NCBI RefSeq assembly: GCF_963678635.1 | Contig: NC_087069.1 | Location: forward strand, 3,980,166 to 4,044,165 | Source: Symsagittifera roscoffensis | Taxonomy: Eukaryota; Xenacoelomorpha; Acoela; Convolutidae | DNA: 64,000 bases | Direction of reading: 5' to 3' | Shown: piece after piece, positions 20,801 through 34,930 of the stretch | How positions within the stretch are numbered: the first letter of the stretch is position 1 | Layout of the letters: each line of letters begins with the position of its first letter | Notes under the pieces: model-generated | What the model was told of the DNA's origin: nothing | Databases searched by the model: none | Seen by the model: the letters and a program-made list of their open reading frames with translations, nothing else | Program-made: the position numbers and the translations under genes

Positions 20801-23800
20801 TCTAATGGCTAGCGTGGTAGCTTTGAACGTCGTAGATAAGCGTTCGACTCCGCGTAAATGGTTACGCGGCTGAGTTTTTTGATGATACCTCGATTTATTA
20901 TTCGACCATAATGGCTTGCATGGTAGGTTTGGAGGTCATAGATACGAGTTCGACTCCTATAAGTGGTGATTCGGCTGGATTGTTTGACAAGGCTCGACTC
21001 AATTTTCGACCATAATGGCTACCGCGGTAGTTTTGGAGGTCGTAAAATGTAGTTCGACTTCCCGTAATTGGTTACGCGGCTGAATTTTTTGACGATACGC
21101 CGACTTAATTTTCGAATAAAATAGATATTGTGGTAGGTTTGGATGTCGTAAATTAGAGTTTGACTCCCCGTAAGTGGTAATGTGGCTGACTTTTTTGACA
21201 ATGCCCCGACTTATTTTTCGACCGTAATGGCTAGCGTGGTAGCTTTGGACGTCGTAGATAAGAGTTCGACTCCCCATAATTGGTTACGCGGCTGAATTTT
21301 TTGACGATACCCCGACTTAATTTTCGACCACAAGGGCTAGCGTGGTAGCTTTGGACGTCGTAGATAAGAGTTCGACTCCCCGTAATTGGTTACGCGGCTG
21401 AATTTTTTGACGATACACCGACTTAATTTTCGAATATAAGGGATATCGTGGTAGGTTTGGAGGTCGTAAAATATAGTTCGACTTCCCGTAATTGGTTACG
21501 CGGCTGAATTTTTTGACGATACCCCGACTTAATTTTCGAATAAAATGGATATTGTGGTAGGTTTGGATGTCGTAAATTAGAGTTTGACTCCCTGTAAGTG
21601 GCAATGCGGCTGACTTTTTTGACAATGCCCCGACTTAATTTTCGACCATAAGGGCTAGCGTGGTAGCTTTGGACGTCGTAGATAAGAGTTCGACTCCCCG
21701 TAATTGGTTACGCGGCTGAATTTTTTGACAATACCCCGACTTAATTTTCGACCATAATGGCTAGCGTGGTAGCTTTGGACGTCGTAGATAAGAGTTCGAC
21801 TCCCCGTAATTGGTTACGCGGCTGACTTTTTTGACAATGCCCCGACTTATTTTTCGACCATAATGGCTAGCGTGGTAGCTTTGGACGTCGTAGATAAGAG
21901 TTCGACTCCCCGTAATTGGTTACGCGGCTGAATTTTTTGACAATACCCCGACTTAATTTTCGACCATAAGGGCTAGCGTGGTAGCTTTGGACGTCGTAGA
22001 TAAGAGTTCGACTCCCCGTAATTGGTTACGCGGCTGAATTTTTTGACGATACCCCGACTTAATTTTCGAATATAATGGATATCGTGGTTGGTTTGGAGGT
22101 CGTAAATTAGAGTTCGACTCCCCGTAAGTGGTAATGCGGCTGAGTTTTTTGACAATGCCCCGACTTTTTTTTCGACCATAATGGCTAGCGTGGTAGTTTT
22201 GGACCTCGTAGATAATAGTTCGACTCCCCGTAAGTGGTAATGCGGCCTAAGTTTATGACAATGCACCGACTTATTTTTCGATCATAATGGCTAGCGTGGT
22301 AGGTTTGACGGTCGTAAATTAGAGTTCGACTCCCCATAAGTGGTTATGCGGCTGAAAATTTGACGATCCCCGACTTATTTTTCGACCATAAAGGATATCG
22401 TGGTAGGTTTGGACGTCGTAGATAAGAGTTCGATTCCTATAAATGGTAACTCGGCTGAATTTTTTGACAAGGCCCTGACTCATTTTTCGACCATAATGGC
22501 TATCGTGGTAGGTTTGACGGTCGTAAATTAGAGTTCGACTCCCCGTAATTGGTTACGCGGCTGAATTTTTTGACGATACCCCGACTTAATTTTCGACCAT
22601 AAGGGCTAGCGTGGTAGCTTTGGACGTCGTAAATTAGAGTTCGACTCCCCGTAAGTGGTAATGCGGCTGAGTTTTTTGACAATGCCCCGACTTATTATTC
22701 GACCATAATGGCTAGCGTGGTAGGTTTGGACCTCGTAGATAAGAGTTCGACTCCCCGTAAGTGGTAATGCGGCCTAAGTTTATGACAATGCACAGACTTA
22801 TTTTTCGATCATAATGACTAGCGTGGTAGGTTTGACGGTCGTAAATTAGAGTTCGACTCCCCATAAGTGGTTATGCGGCTGAAAATTTGACGATACCCCG
22901 ACTTATTTTTCGACCATAAAGGATATCGTGGTAGATTTGGACGTCGTAGATAAGCGTTCGACTCCCCGTAAATGGTTACGCGGCTGAGTTTTTTGATGAT
23001 ACCTCGATTTATTATTCGACCATAATGGCTTGCATGGTAGGTTTGGAGGTCATAGATACGAGTTCGACTCCTATAAGTGGTGATTCGGCTGGATTGTTTG
23101 ACAAGGCTCGACTCAATTTTCGACCATAATGGCTACCGCGGTAGTTTTGGAGGTCGTAAAATGTAGTTCGACTTCCCGTAATTGGTTACGCGGCTGAATT
23201 TTTTGACGATACGCCGACTTAATTTTCGAATAAAATAGATATTGTGGTAGGTTTGGATGTCGTAAATTAGAGTTTGACTCCCCGTAAGTGGTAATGTGGC
23301 TGACTTTTTTGACAATGCCCCGACTTATTTTTCGACCATAATGGCTAGCGTGGTAGCTTTGGACGTCGTAGATAAGAGTTCGACTCCCCGTAATTGGTTA
23401 CGCGGCTGAATTTTTTGACGATACCCCGACTTAATTTTCGACCATAAGGGCTAGCGTGGTAGCTTTGGACGTCGTAGATAAGAGTTTGACTCCCCGTAAT
23501 TGGTTACGCGGCTGAATTTTTTGACGATACCCCGACTTACTTTTCGAATATAAGGGATATCGTGGTAGGTTTGGAGGTCGTAAAATATAGTTCGACTTCC
23601 CGTAATTGGTTACGCGGCTGAATTTTTTGACGATACCCCGACTTAATTTTCGAATAAAATGGATATTTTGGTAGGTTTGGATGTCGTAAATTAGAGTTTG
23701 ACTCCCTGTAAGTTGCAATGTGGCTGACTTTTTTGACAATTCCCCGACTTAATTTTCGACCATAAGGGCTAGCGTGGTAGCTTTGGACGTCGTAGATAAG

Positions 23801-26000
23801 AGTTCGACTCCCCGTAATTGGTTACGCGGCTGAATTTTTTGACGATACCCCGACTTAATTTTCGACCATAATGGCTAGCGTGGTAGCTTTGGACGTAGTA
23901 GATAAGAGTTCGACTCCCCGTAATTGGTTACGCGACTGACTTTTTTGACAATTCCCCGACTTATTTTTCTACCATAATGGCTAGCGTGGTAGCTTTGGAC
24001 GTCGTAGATAAGAGTTCGACTCCCCGTAATTGGTTACGCGGCTGAATTTTTTGACGATACCCCGACTTAATTTTCGACCATAAGGGCTAGCGTGGTAGCT
24101 TTGGACGTCGCAGATAAAAGTTCGACTCCCCGTAATTGGTTACGCGGCTGAATTTTTTGACGATACCCCGACTTAATTTTCGAATATAAGGGATATCGTG
24201 GTAGGTTTGGAGGTCGTAAAATATAGTTCGACTTCCCGTAATTGGTTACGCGGCTGAATTTTTTGACGATACCCCGACTTAATTTTCGAATAAAATGGAT
24301 ATTTTGGTAGGTTTGGATGTCGTAAATTAGAGTTTGACTCCCTGTAAGTTGCAATGCGGCTGACTTTTTTGACAATGCCCCGACTTAATTTTCGACCATA
24401 AGGGCTAGCGTGGTAGCTTTGGACGTCGTAGATAAGAGTTCGACTCCCCGTAATTGGTTACGCGGCTGAATTTTTTGACGATACCCCGACTTAATTTTCG
24501 ACCATAATGGCTAGCGTGGTAGCTTTGGACGTAGTAGATAAGAGTTCGACTCCCCGTAATTGGTTACGCGACTGACTTTTTTGACAATTCCCCGACTTAT
24601 TTTTCGACCATAATGGCTAGCGTGGTAGCTTTGGACGTCGTAGATAAGAGTTCGACTCCCCGTAATTGGTTACGCGGCTGAATTTTTTGACGATACCCCG
24701 ACTTTATTTTCGAATATAATGGATATCGTGGTAGGTTTGGAGGTCGTAAATTAGAGTTCGACTCCCCGTAAGTGGTAATGCGGCTGAGTTTTTTGACAAT
24801 GCCCCGACTTATTTTTCGACCATATTGGCTAGCGTGGTAGTTTTGGACCTCGTAGATAATAGTTTGACTCCCCGTAATTGGTTACGCGGCTGAATTTTTT
24901 GACGATACCCCGACTTAATTTTCGACCATAATGGCTAGCGTGGTAGCTTTGGACGTCGTAGATAAGAGTTCGACTCCCCGTAATTGGTTACGCGGCTGAC
25001 TTTTCTGACAATGCCCCGACATATTTTTCGACCATAATGGCTAGCGTGGTAGCTTTGGACGTCGTAGATAAGAGTTCGACTCCCCGTAATTGGTTACGCG
25101 GCTGAATTTTTTGACGATACCCCGACTTAATTTTCGACCATAAGGGCTAGCGTGGTAGCTTTGGACGTCGTAGATAAGAGTTCGACTCCCCGTAATTGGT
25201 TACGCGGCTGAATTTTTTGACGATACCCCGACTTAATTTTCGAATATAATGGATATCGTGGTAGGTTTGGAGGTCGTAAATTAGAGTTCGACTCCCCGTA
25301 AGTGGTAATGCGGCTGAGTTTTTTGACAATGCCCCGACTTATTTTTCGACCATAATGGCTAGCGTGGTAGTTTTGGACCTCGTAGATAATAGTTCGACTC
25401 CCCGTAAGTGGTAATGCGGCCTAAGTTTATGACAATGCACCGACTTATTTTTCGATCATAATGGCTAGCGTGGTAGGTTTGACGGTAGTAAATTAGAGTT
25501 CGACTCCCCATAAGTGGTTATGCGGCTGAAAATTTGACGATACCCCAACTTAATTTTCGACTATAAAGGATATCGTGGTAGGTTTGGACGTCGTAGATAA
25601 GAGTTCGATTCCTATAAATGGTAACTCAGCTGAATTTTTTGACAATGCCCTGACTCATTTTTCGACCATAATGGCTATCGTGGTAGGTTTGACGGTCGGA
25701 AATTAGAGTTCGACTCCCCGTAATTGGTTACGCGGCTGAATTTTTTGACGATACCCCGACTTAATTTTCGACCATAAGGGCTAGCGTGGTAGCTTTGGAC
25801 GTCGTAGATAAGAGTTCGACTCCCCGTAATTGGTTACGCGGCTGAATTTTTTGACGATACCCCGACTTAATTTTCGAATATAATGGATATCGTGGTAGGT
25901 TTGGAGGTCGTAAATTAGAGTTCAACTCCCCGTAAGTGGTAATGCGGCTGAGTTTTTTGACAATGCCCCGACTTATTTCTCGACCATAATGGCTAGCGTG
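20801..26000 (+). repeat. Satellite block C (GTAATTGGTTACGCGG subtype)
   Basis: Dominant monomers carry CCCCGTAATTGG, TTACGCGGCTG, GACGATACCCCGACTTAA and GCTTTGGACGTCG. They alternate with a GATATCGTGGTAGG monomer bearing GTCGTAAATTAGAG. Homogeneity is clearly higher than in blocks A and B. GACCATAAGGGCTAGC replaces GACCATAATGGCTAGC in many copies. Confidence 0.87.
20820..24700 (+). repeat. 2,114-bp 20-mer HOR with a nested 636-bp hexamer
   Basis: CGTTCGACTCC after GATAAG occurs at 20,841 and 22,955, a shift of 2,114 bp (twenty monomers). Copy 1 is 20,820-22,933; copy 2 begins at 22,934. Inside copy 2 a 636-bp hexamer is itself duplicated, about 23,431-24,066 and 24,067-24,702, with near identity. 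Further hexamer-scale repeats of the same type continue to about 25,900 (GGATATCG at 25,251 and 25,885, 634 bp apart). Confidence 0.86.
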
Positions 26001-26520
26001 GTAGGTTTGGACCTCGTAGATAAGAGTCTGACTCCCCGTAAGTGGTTACGCGGCTGAATTTTTTGACGATACCCCGACTTATTTTTCCACCATAATGATT
26101 ATCGTGGTAGGTTTGGAGGTCGTAGATTAGAGTTGGACTCCCCGTAAGTGGTAATGCGGCTGATTTTTTTGACAATGCCCGACTTATTTTTCGACAATAA
26201 TGGCTAGCGTGGTAGGTTTGGAGCTCGTAGATAAGAGTTCGACTCCCCGTAAGTGGTAATGCGCCCTAAGTTTTTGATTATGCACCGACTTATTTTTCGA
26301 CCATAATGGCTAGCGTGGTAGGTTTGGAGGTCATAGATAAGAGTTCGACTCCTACAAATGGTAACTCGGCGTAATTTTTTTTGCTAATGCCCTGACTCAT
26401 TTTTCGACTATAATGGCTATCGTGATAGGTTTGATGGTCGTAAATTAGAGTTCGAATCCCCGTAAGTGGTTACGCGGCTGAATTTTTTGACGATACACCG
26501 ACTTGTTTTTCGAACATAAT

Positions 26521-27830
26521 GGATATCGTGGTAGTTTTGGACGTCCTAGATAAAAGTTCGACTCCCCGCAAGTGGTAATGTGGCTGAAGTTTTGACAGTG
26601 CCCCGACCTATTTTTCGACCATAATGGCTAGCGTGATAGGTTTAGAGGTCGTAGATAATAGTTCGACTCCCAGTAAGTGGTTACGCGACTGAATTTTTTG
26701 ACGATACCCCGACTTACTTTTCGACCATAATGGATATCGTGGTAGGTTTGGAGGTCGTAGATTAGAGTTTGACTCCCAGTAAGTGGTAATGCGGCTGATT
26801 TTTTTGACAATGCCCTGACTTATTTTTCGACCATAATGGCTAGCGTGGTTGGTTTGGAGCTCGTAGAAAAGAGTTCGACTCCCCGTAAGTGGTAATGCGG
26901 CCTAAACTTTTGATTATGAACCGACTTATTTTTCGACCATAATGGCTAGCGTGGTAGTTTTGGAGGTCAAAGATAAGAGTTCGACTCCTATAAATGTAAC
27001 TCAGCTGAATTTTTTTGACAATGCCCTGACTCATTTTTCGACTATAATGGCTATCGTGGTAGGTTTGATGGTCGTAAATTAGAGTTCGAATCCCCTTAAG
27101 TGGTTACGCGGCTGAATTTTTGACAATACCCCGATTTATTTTTCGACCACAATGGATATCGTGGTAGGTTTGGAGGTCGTAGATAAGAGTTCGACTCCCC
27201 GGAAGTGGTTACGCGGCTGAATTTTTTGACGATACCCCGACTTGTTTTTCGAAAATAATGGATATCGTGGTAGGTTTGGAGGTCCTAGATAATAGTTCGA
27301 CTCCCCGTAAGTGGTAATGTGGCTGAAGTTTTGACAGTGCCCCGACCTATTTTTCGACCATAATGGCTAGCGTGGTAGGTTTGGAGGTCGTAGATAATAG
27401 TTCGACTCCCAGTAAGTGGTTACGCGACTGAATTTTTTGACTATACCCCGACTTATTTTTCGACCATAATGGATATCGTGGTAGGTTTGGAGGTCGTAGA
27501 TTAGAGTTTGACTCCCAGTAAGTGGTAATGCGGCTGATTTTTTTGACAATGCCCTGACTTATTTTTCGACCATAATGGCTATTGTCGTAGGTTTGGAGCT
27601 CGTAGATAAGAGTTCGACTCCCCGTAAGTGGTAATGCGACCTAAATTTTTGACAATGCACCGACTTTTTGTTCGACCATAATGGCTAGCGTGGTAGGTTT
27701 GGAGGTCATAGATAAGAGTTCGAATCCTATAAATGGTAAATCGGCTGAGTTTTTTGACAATGCCCTGACTCATTTTTCGACCATAGTGGCTATCGTGGTA
27801 GGTTTGAAGGTCGTAAATTAGAGATCAGCT
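26521..27830 (+). repeat. 739-bp heptamer HOR
   Basis: GGATATCGTGG with a following GGACGTCCTAG or GGAGGTCCTAG starts at 26,521 and 27,260, a shift of 739 bp (seven monomers). Both copies include the distinctive CCCAGTAAGTGG monomers. Part of the unit reappears at about 28,620-29,040, 1,267 bp (twelve monomers) after the second copy. Confidence 0.84.
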
Positions 27831-30800
27831 CCCCGTGTGAATACGCAGCTGAATTTTTTGACAATAACTCGATTGACTTTTCGACCATAATGGATATCGT
27901 GGTAGGTTTGGAGGTCGTAGATAAGAGTTCGACTCACCGTAAGTGGTTACGCGGCTGAATTTTTTGACGATACCGCGAATTATTTTTCGAACACAATGGA
28001 TATCGTCGTAGGTTTGTAGGTCGTAGATTAGAGTTTGACTCCCCGAAAGTGGTAATGCAGCTGATTTTTTTGACAATGCCCCGACTTATTTTTCGACCAT
28101 AATGGTTAGCGTGGTAGGTTTGGAGCTCGAAGATAAGAGTTCGACTCCCCGTAAGTGGTAATGCGGCCTAAGTTTTTGACAATACCCCGGTTGATTTTTC
28201 GAACATAATGGCTAGCGTCGTCGGTTTGTAGGTCATAAATAAGAGTTCGACTCCTATAAATGGTAATTCGGCTGAATTTTTTGACAATGCACTGACTCAT
28301 TTTTCGACCATAATGGCTATCGTGGTAGGTTTGAAGGTCGTAAATTAGAGTTCAACTCCCCGTATGTGGTTACGCGGATGAATTTTTTGACAATACCCCG
28401 ACTTATTTTTCGACCATAATGGTTAGCGTGGTAGGTTTGGAGCTCGTAGATAAGAGTTCGACTCCCCGTAAGTGGTAATGCGGCCTAAGTTTTTGACAAT
28501 GCACCGACCTATTTTTCGAACATAATGGCTAGCGTGGTCGGATTGTAGGTCATAAATAAGAGTTCGACTCCTATAAATGGTAATTCGGCTGAATTTTTTG
28601 ACAATGCACTGACTCATTTCTCGACCATAATGGCTAGCGTGGTAGGTTTGGAGGTCGTAGATAATAGTTCGACTCCCAGTAAGTGGTTACGCGACTGAAT
28701 TTTTTGACGATACCCCGACTTACTTTTCGACCATAATGGATATCGTGGTAGGTTTGGAGGTCGTAGATTAGAGTTTGACTCCCAGTAAGTGGTAATGCGG
28801 CTGATTTTTTTGACAATGCCCTGACTTATTTTTCGACCATAATGGCTAGTGTGGTAGGTTTGGAGCTCGTAGATAAGAGTTCGACTCCCCGTAAGTGGTA
28901 ATGCGGCCTAAGTTTTTGACAATGCACCGACTTATTGTTCGACCATACTGGCTAGCGTTGTAGGTTTGGAGGTCATAAATAAGAGTTCGACTCCTATAAA
29001 TGGTAATTCGGCTGATTTTTTTGACAATGCACTGACTCATTTTTCGACCATAATGGCTATCGTGGTAGGTTTGAAGGTCGTAAATTTGAGTTCAACTCCC
29101 CGTAAGTGGTTACGCGGCTGAATTTTTTGACAATACCCCGATTGATTTTTCGATCATAACGGATATCGTGGTAGGTTTGGAGGTCGTAGATAAGAGTTCG
29201 ACTCACCGTAAGTGGTTACGCGGCTGAATTTTCTGACGATACCCCGACTTATTTTTCGAACATAATGGATATCGTGGTAGGTTTGGAGGTCGTAGATAAG
29301 AATTCGACTCACCGTAAGTGGTTACGCGGCTGATTTTTTTGACAATGCCCCGACTTATTTTTCGACCATAATGGTTAGCGTGGTAGGTTTGGAGCTCGTA
29401 GATAAGAGTTCGACTCCCCGTAAGTGGTAATGCGGCCTAAGTTTTTGACAATGCACCGACTTATTTTTCGACCATACTGGCTAGCGTGGTAGGTTTGAAG
29501 GTCGTAAATTAGAGTTCAACTCCCCGTAAGTGGTTACGCGGCTGAATTTTTTGACAATACCCCGATTGATTTTTCGAACATAATGGCTAGCGTGGTCGGT
29601 TTGTAGGTCATAAATAAGAGTTCGACTCCTATAAATGGTAATTCGGCTGAATTTTTGACAATGCACTGACTCATTTTTCGACCATAATGGCTATCGTGGT
29701 AGGTTTGAAGGTCGTAAATTAGAGTTCAACTCCCCGTATGTGGTTACGCGGATGAATTTTTTGACAATACCCCGACTTATTTTTCGACCATAATGGTTAG
29801 CGTGGTAGGTTTGGAGCTCGTAGATAAGAGTTCGACTCCCCGTAAGTGGTAATGCGGCCTAAGTTTTTGACAATGCACCGACCTATTTTTCGACCATAAT
29901 GGCTAGCGTGGTAGGTTTGGAGGTCATAAATAAGAGTTCGACTCCTATAAATGGTAATTCGGCTGAATTTTTTGACAATGCACTGACTCATTTTTCGACC
30001 ATAATGGCTATCGTGGTAGGTTTGAAGGTCGTAAATTAGAGTTCAACTCCCCGTATGTGGTTACGCGGATGAATATTTTGACAATACCCCGACTTATTTT
30101 TCGAACATAATGGATATCGTTGTAGGTTTGGAGATCCTAGATAATAGTTCGACTCCCCGTAAGTGGTAATGCGGCCTAAGTTTTTGACAATGCACCGACT
30201 TTTTTTTCGACCATACTGGCTAGCGTGGTAGGTTTGGAATTCATAAATAAGAGATCGACTCCTATAAATGGTAATTCGGCTGAATTTTTTGACAATGCAC
30301 TGACTCATTTTTCGACCATAATGGCTATCGTGATAGGTTTGATGGTCGTAAATTAGAGTTCAACTCCCCGTAAGTGGTTACGCGGCTGAATTTTTGGACA
30401 ATACCCCGACTTAATTTTCGACCATAATGGTTAGCGTGGTAGGTTTGGAGCTCGTAGATAAGAGTACGACTCCCCGTAAGTGGTAATGCGGCCTAAGTTT
30501 TTGACAATGCACCGACTTTTTTTTCGACCATAATGGCTAGCGTGGTAGGTTTGGAGGTCATAAATAAGAGTTCGACTCCTATAAATGGTAATTCGGCTGA
30601 ATTTTTTGACAATGCACTGACTCATTTTTCGACCATAATGGCTATCGTGGTAGGTTTGAAGGTCATAAATCAGAGTTCAACTCCCCGTAAGTGGTTACGC
30701 GGCTGAATTTTTTGACAATACCCCGATTGATTTTTCGAACATAATGGATATCGTGGTAGGTTTGGAGGTCCTAGATAATAGTTCGACTCCCCGTAAGTGG

Positions 30801-30890
30801 TAATGCGGCCTATGTTTTTGACAATGCACCGACCTATTTTTCGACCATAATGGCTAGCGTGGTAGGTTTGGAGGTCATAAATCAGAGTTC

Positions 30891-32366
30891 AACTCTCCGT
30901 AAGTGGTTACGCGGCTGAATTTTTTGACAATACCCCGATTGATTTTTCGAACATAATGGATATCGTGGTAGGTTTGGAGGTCCTAGATAATAGTTCGACT
31001 CCCCGTAAGTGATAATGCGGCTGAAGTTTTGACAATTCCCCGAGTTATTTATCGACCATAATGGCTAGCGTGGTAGGTTTGGAGGTCGAAGATAATAGTT
31101 CGACTCCCCGTAAGTGGTAATGCGGCTGAAGTTTTGACAATGCCCCGACTTATTTTTCGACCATAATGGCTAGCGTGGTAGGTTTGGAGCTCGTAGATAA
31201 GAGTTCGACTCCCCGTAAGTGGTAATGCGGCCTAAGTTTTTGACAATGCACCGACCTATTTTTCAACCATACTGGCTAGCGTGGTAGGTTTGGAGGTCAT
31301 AAATAAAAGATCGACTCCTATAAATGGTAATTCGGCTGAATTTTTTGACAATGCACTGACTCATTTTTCGACCATAATGGCTATCGTGGTAGGTTTGAAG
31401 GTCATAAATCAGAGTTCAACTCTCCGTAAGTGGTTACGCGGCTGAATTTTTTGACAATACCCCGATTGATTTTTCGAACATAATGGATATCGTGGTAGGT
31501 TTGGAGGTCCTAGATAATAGTTCGACTCCCCGTAAGTGATAATGCGGCTGAAGTTTTGACAATTCCCCGAGTTATTTATCGACCATAATGGCTAGCGTGG
31601 TAGGTTTGGAGGTCGAAGATAATAGTTCGACTCCCCGTAAGTAGTAATGCGGCTGAAGTTTTGACAATGCCCCGACTTATTTTTCGACCATAATGGCTAG
31701 CGTGGTAGGTTTGGAGCTCGTAGATAAGAGTTCGACTCCCCGTAAGTGGTAATGCGGCCTAAGTTTTTGACAATGCACCGACCTATTTTTCAACCATACT
31801 GGCTAGCGTGGTAGGTTTGGAGGTCATAAATAAAAGATCGACTCCTATAAATGGTAATTCGGCTGAATTTTTTGACAATGCACTGACTCATTTTTCGACC
31901 ATAATGGCTATCGTGGTAGGTTTGAAGGTCATAAATCAGAGTTCAACTCCCCGTAAGTGGTTACGCGGCTGAATTTTTTGACAATACCCCGATTGATTTT
32001 TCGAACATAATGGACATCGTGGTAGGTTTGGAGGTCCTAGATAATAGTTCGACTCCCCGTAAGTGATAATGCGGCTGAAGTTTTGACAATTCCCCGAGTT
32101 ATTTATCGACCATAATGGCTAGCGTGGTAGGTTTGGAGGTCGTAGATAATAGTTCGACTCCCCGTAAGTGGTAATGCGGCCTAAGTTTTTGACAATGCAC
32201 CGACTTATTTTTCGACCATACTGGCTAGCGTGGTAGGTTTGGAGGTCATAAATAAGAGATCGATTCCTATAAATGGTAATTCGGCTGAATTTTTTGACAA
32301 TGCACTGACTCATTTTTCGACCATAATGGCTATCGTGGTAGGTTTGAAGGTCATAAATCAGAGTTC
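30891..32366 (+). repeat. 527-bp pentamer HOR, near-identical copies
   Basis: AACTCTCCGT or AACTCCCCGT after CATAAATCAGAGTTC occurs at 30,891, 31,418, 31,945 and 32,367. The first two intervals are 527 bp (five monomers) and the third 422 bp (four monomers). The first two pentamers differ at only a few positions, so this is a recent local amplification, with one monomer lost in the third unit. Confidence 0.88.
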
Positions 32367-32624
32367 AACTCCCCGTAAGTGGTTACGCGGCTGAATTTTT
32401 TGACAATACCCCGATTGATTTTTCGAACATAATGGATATCGTGGTAGGTTTGGAGGTCCTAGATAATAGTTCGACTCCCCGTAAGTGATAATGCGGCTGA
32501 AGTTTTGACAATTCCCCGAGTTATTTATCGACCATAATGGCTAGCGTGGTAGGTTTGGAGGTCGTAGATAATAGTTCGACTCCCCGTAAGTGGTAATGCG
32601 GCTGAAGTTTTGACAATGCCCCGA

Positions 32625-34306
32625 CTTATTTTTCGACCATAATGGCTATCGTGATAGGTTTGAAGGTCGTAAATTAGAGTTCAACTCCCCGTAAGTGGTT
32701 ACGCGGCTGAATTTTTTGACAAAACCTCGATTGATTTTTCGAACATAATGGCTAGCGTGGTAGGTTTGGAGGTCATAAATAAGAGTTCGACTCCTATAAA
32801 TCGTAATTCGGCTGAATGTTTTGACAATTCACTGACTCATTTTTCGACCATAATGGCTATCGTGGTAGGTTTGAAGGTCGTAAATTAGAGTTCAACTCCC
32901 CGTAAGTGGTTACGCGGCTGAATTTTTTGACAATCCCCGACTTATTTTTCGACCATTATGGTTAGCGTGGTAGGTTTGGAGCTCGTAGATAATAGTTCGA
33001 CTCCCCGTAAGTGGTAATGCGGCCTAAGTTTTTGACAATGCACCGATTGATTTTTCGAACATAATGGCTAGCGTGGTCGGTTTGTAGGTCATAAACAAGA
33101 GTTCGACTTCTATAAATGGTAATTCGGCTGAATTTTTTGACAATGCACTGACTCATTTTTCGACCATAATGGCTATCGTGGTAGGTTTGAAGGTCATAAA
33201 TTAGAGTTCAACTCCCCGTAAGTGGTTACGCGGCTGAATTTTTTGACAATACCCCGATTGATTTTTCGAACATAATGGCTAGCGTGGTCGGTTTGTAGGT
33301 CATAAACAAGAGTTCGACTCCTATAAATGGTAATTCGGCTGAATTTTTTGACAATGCACTGACTCATTTTTCGACCATAATGGCTATCGTGGTAGGTTTG
33401 AAGGTCATAAATCAGAGTTCAACTCCCCGTAAGTGGTTACGCGGCTGAATTTTTTGACAATACCCCGATTGATGTTTCGAAATTATGGATATCGTGGTAG
33501 GTTTGGAGGTCCTAGATAATAGTTCGACTCCCCGTAAGTGGTAATGCGGCTGAAGTTTTGACAATTCCCCGAGTTATTTATCGACCATAATGGTTAGCGT
33601 GGTAGGTTTGGAGGTCCTAGATAATAGTTCGAATCCCCGTAAGTGGTAATGCGGCTGAAGTTTTGACAATGCCCCGACTTATTTTTCGACCATAATGGCT
33701 ATCGTGATAGGTTTGAAGGTCGTAAATTAGAGTTCAACTCCCCGTAAGTGGTTACGCGGCTGAATTTTTTGACAAAACCTCGATTGATTTTTCGAACATA
33801 ATGGCTAGCGTGGTAGGTTTGGAGGTCATAAATAAGAGTTCGACTCCTATAAATCGTAATTCGGCTGAATGTTTTGACAATTCACTGACTCATTTTTCGA
33901 CCATAATGGCTATCGTGGTAGGTTTGAAGGTCGTAAATTAGAGTTCAACACCCCGTAAGTGGTTACGCGGCTGAATTTTTTGACAATCCCCGACTTATTT
34001 TTCGAACATTATGGTTAGCGTGGTAGGTTTGGAGCTCGTAGATAATAGTTCGACTCCCCGTAAGTGGTAATGCGGCCTAAGTTTTTGACAATGCACCGAT
34101 TGATTTTTCGAACATAATGGCTAGCGTGGTCGGTTTGTAGGTCATAAACAAGAGTTCGACTTCTATAAATGGTAATTCGGCTGAATTTTTTGACAATGCA
34201 CTGACTCATTTTTCGACCATAATGGCTATCGTGGTAGGTTTGAAGGTCATAAATTAGAGTTCAACTCCCCGTAAGTGGTTACGCGGCTGAATTTTTTGAC
34301 AATACC
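32625..34306 (+). repeat. 1,053-bp decamer HOR, one full and one partial copy
   Basis: ATGGCTATCGTGATAGG is at 32,642 and 33,695, a shift of 1,053 bp (ten monomers). Copy 1 is about 32,625-33,677 and copy 2 runs to about 34,306. A rare GATTGATGTTTCGAAATT junction at about 33,470 and 34,629 is offset by 1,159 bp (eleven monomers), showing a second overlapping duplication. Confidence 0.86.
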
Positions 34307-34930
34307 CCGACTTATTTTTCGACCATAATGGTTAGCGTGGTAGGTTTGGAGCTCGTAGATAAGAGTTCGACTCCCCGTAAGTGGTAATGCGGCCTAAGTT
34401 TTTGACAATGCACCGACTTATTTTTTGACCATAATGGCTAGCGTGGTAGGTTTGGAGGTCATAAATAAGAGTTCGACTCCTATAAATGGTAATTCGGCTG
34501 AATTTTTTGACAATGCACTGACTCATTTTTCGACCATAATGGCTATCGTGGTAGGTTTGAAGGTCATAAATCAGAGTTCAACTCCCCGTAAGTGGTTACG
34601 CGGCTGAATTTTTTGACAATACCCCGATTGATGTTTCGAAATTATGGATATCGTGGTAGGTTTGGAGGTCCTAGATAATAGTTCGACTCCCCGTAAGTGG
34701 TAATGCGGCTGAAGTTTTGACAATTCCCCGAGTTATTTATCGACCATAATGGTTAGCGTGGTAGGTTTGGAGGTCCTAGATAATAGTTCGACTCCCCGTA
34801 AGTGGTAATGCGGCTGAAGTTTTGACAATTCCCCGAGTTATTTATCGACCATAATGGTTAGCGTGGTAGGTTTGGAGGTCATAGATATTAGTTCGACTCC
34901 CCGTAAGTGGTAATGCGGCTGAAGTTTTGA

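Larger units (their letters stand above)
26001..34930 (+). repeat. Satellite block D (GCGGCCTAAG subtype)
   Basis: A recurring ordered set of monomers defines this block: GCGGCCTAAGTTTTTGAC then CACCGAC; GGTCATAAATAAGAG with CTCCTATAAATGG; GGTCGTAAATTAGAG with TTCAACTCCCC; GACAATACCCCGATTGATT with TTCGAACAT; and GGTCCTAGATAATAG. The five together form the basic pentamer of about 527 bp, often contracted or expanded by a monomer. The CpG in the GTTCGA element is changed to GTTCAA in one monomer of every pentamer. Confidence 0.86.
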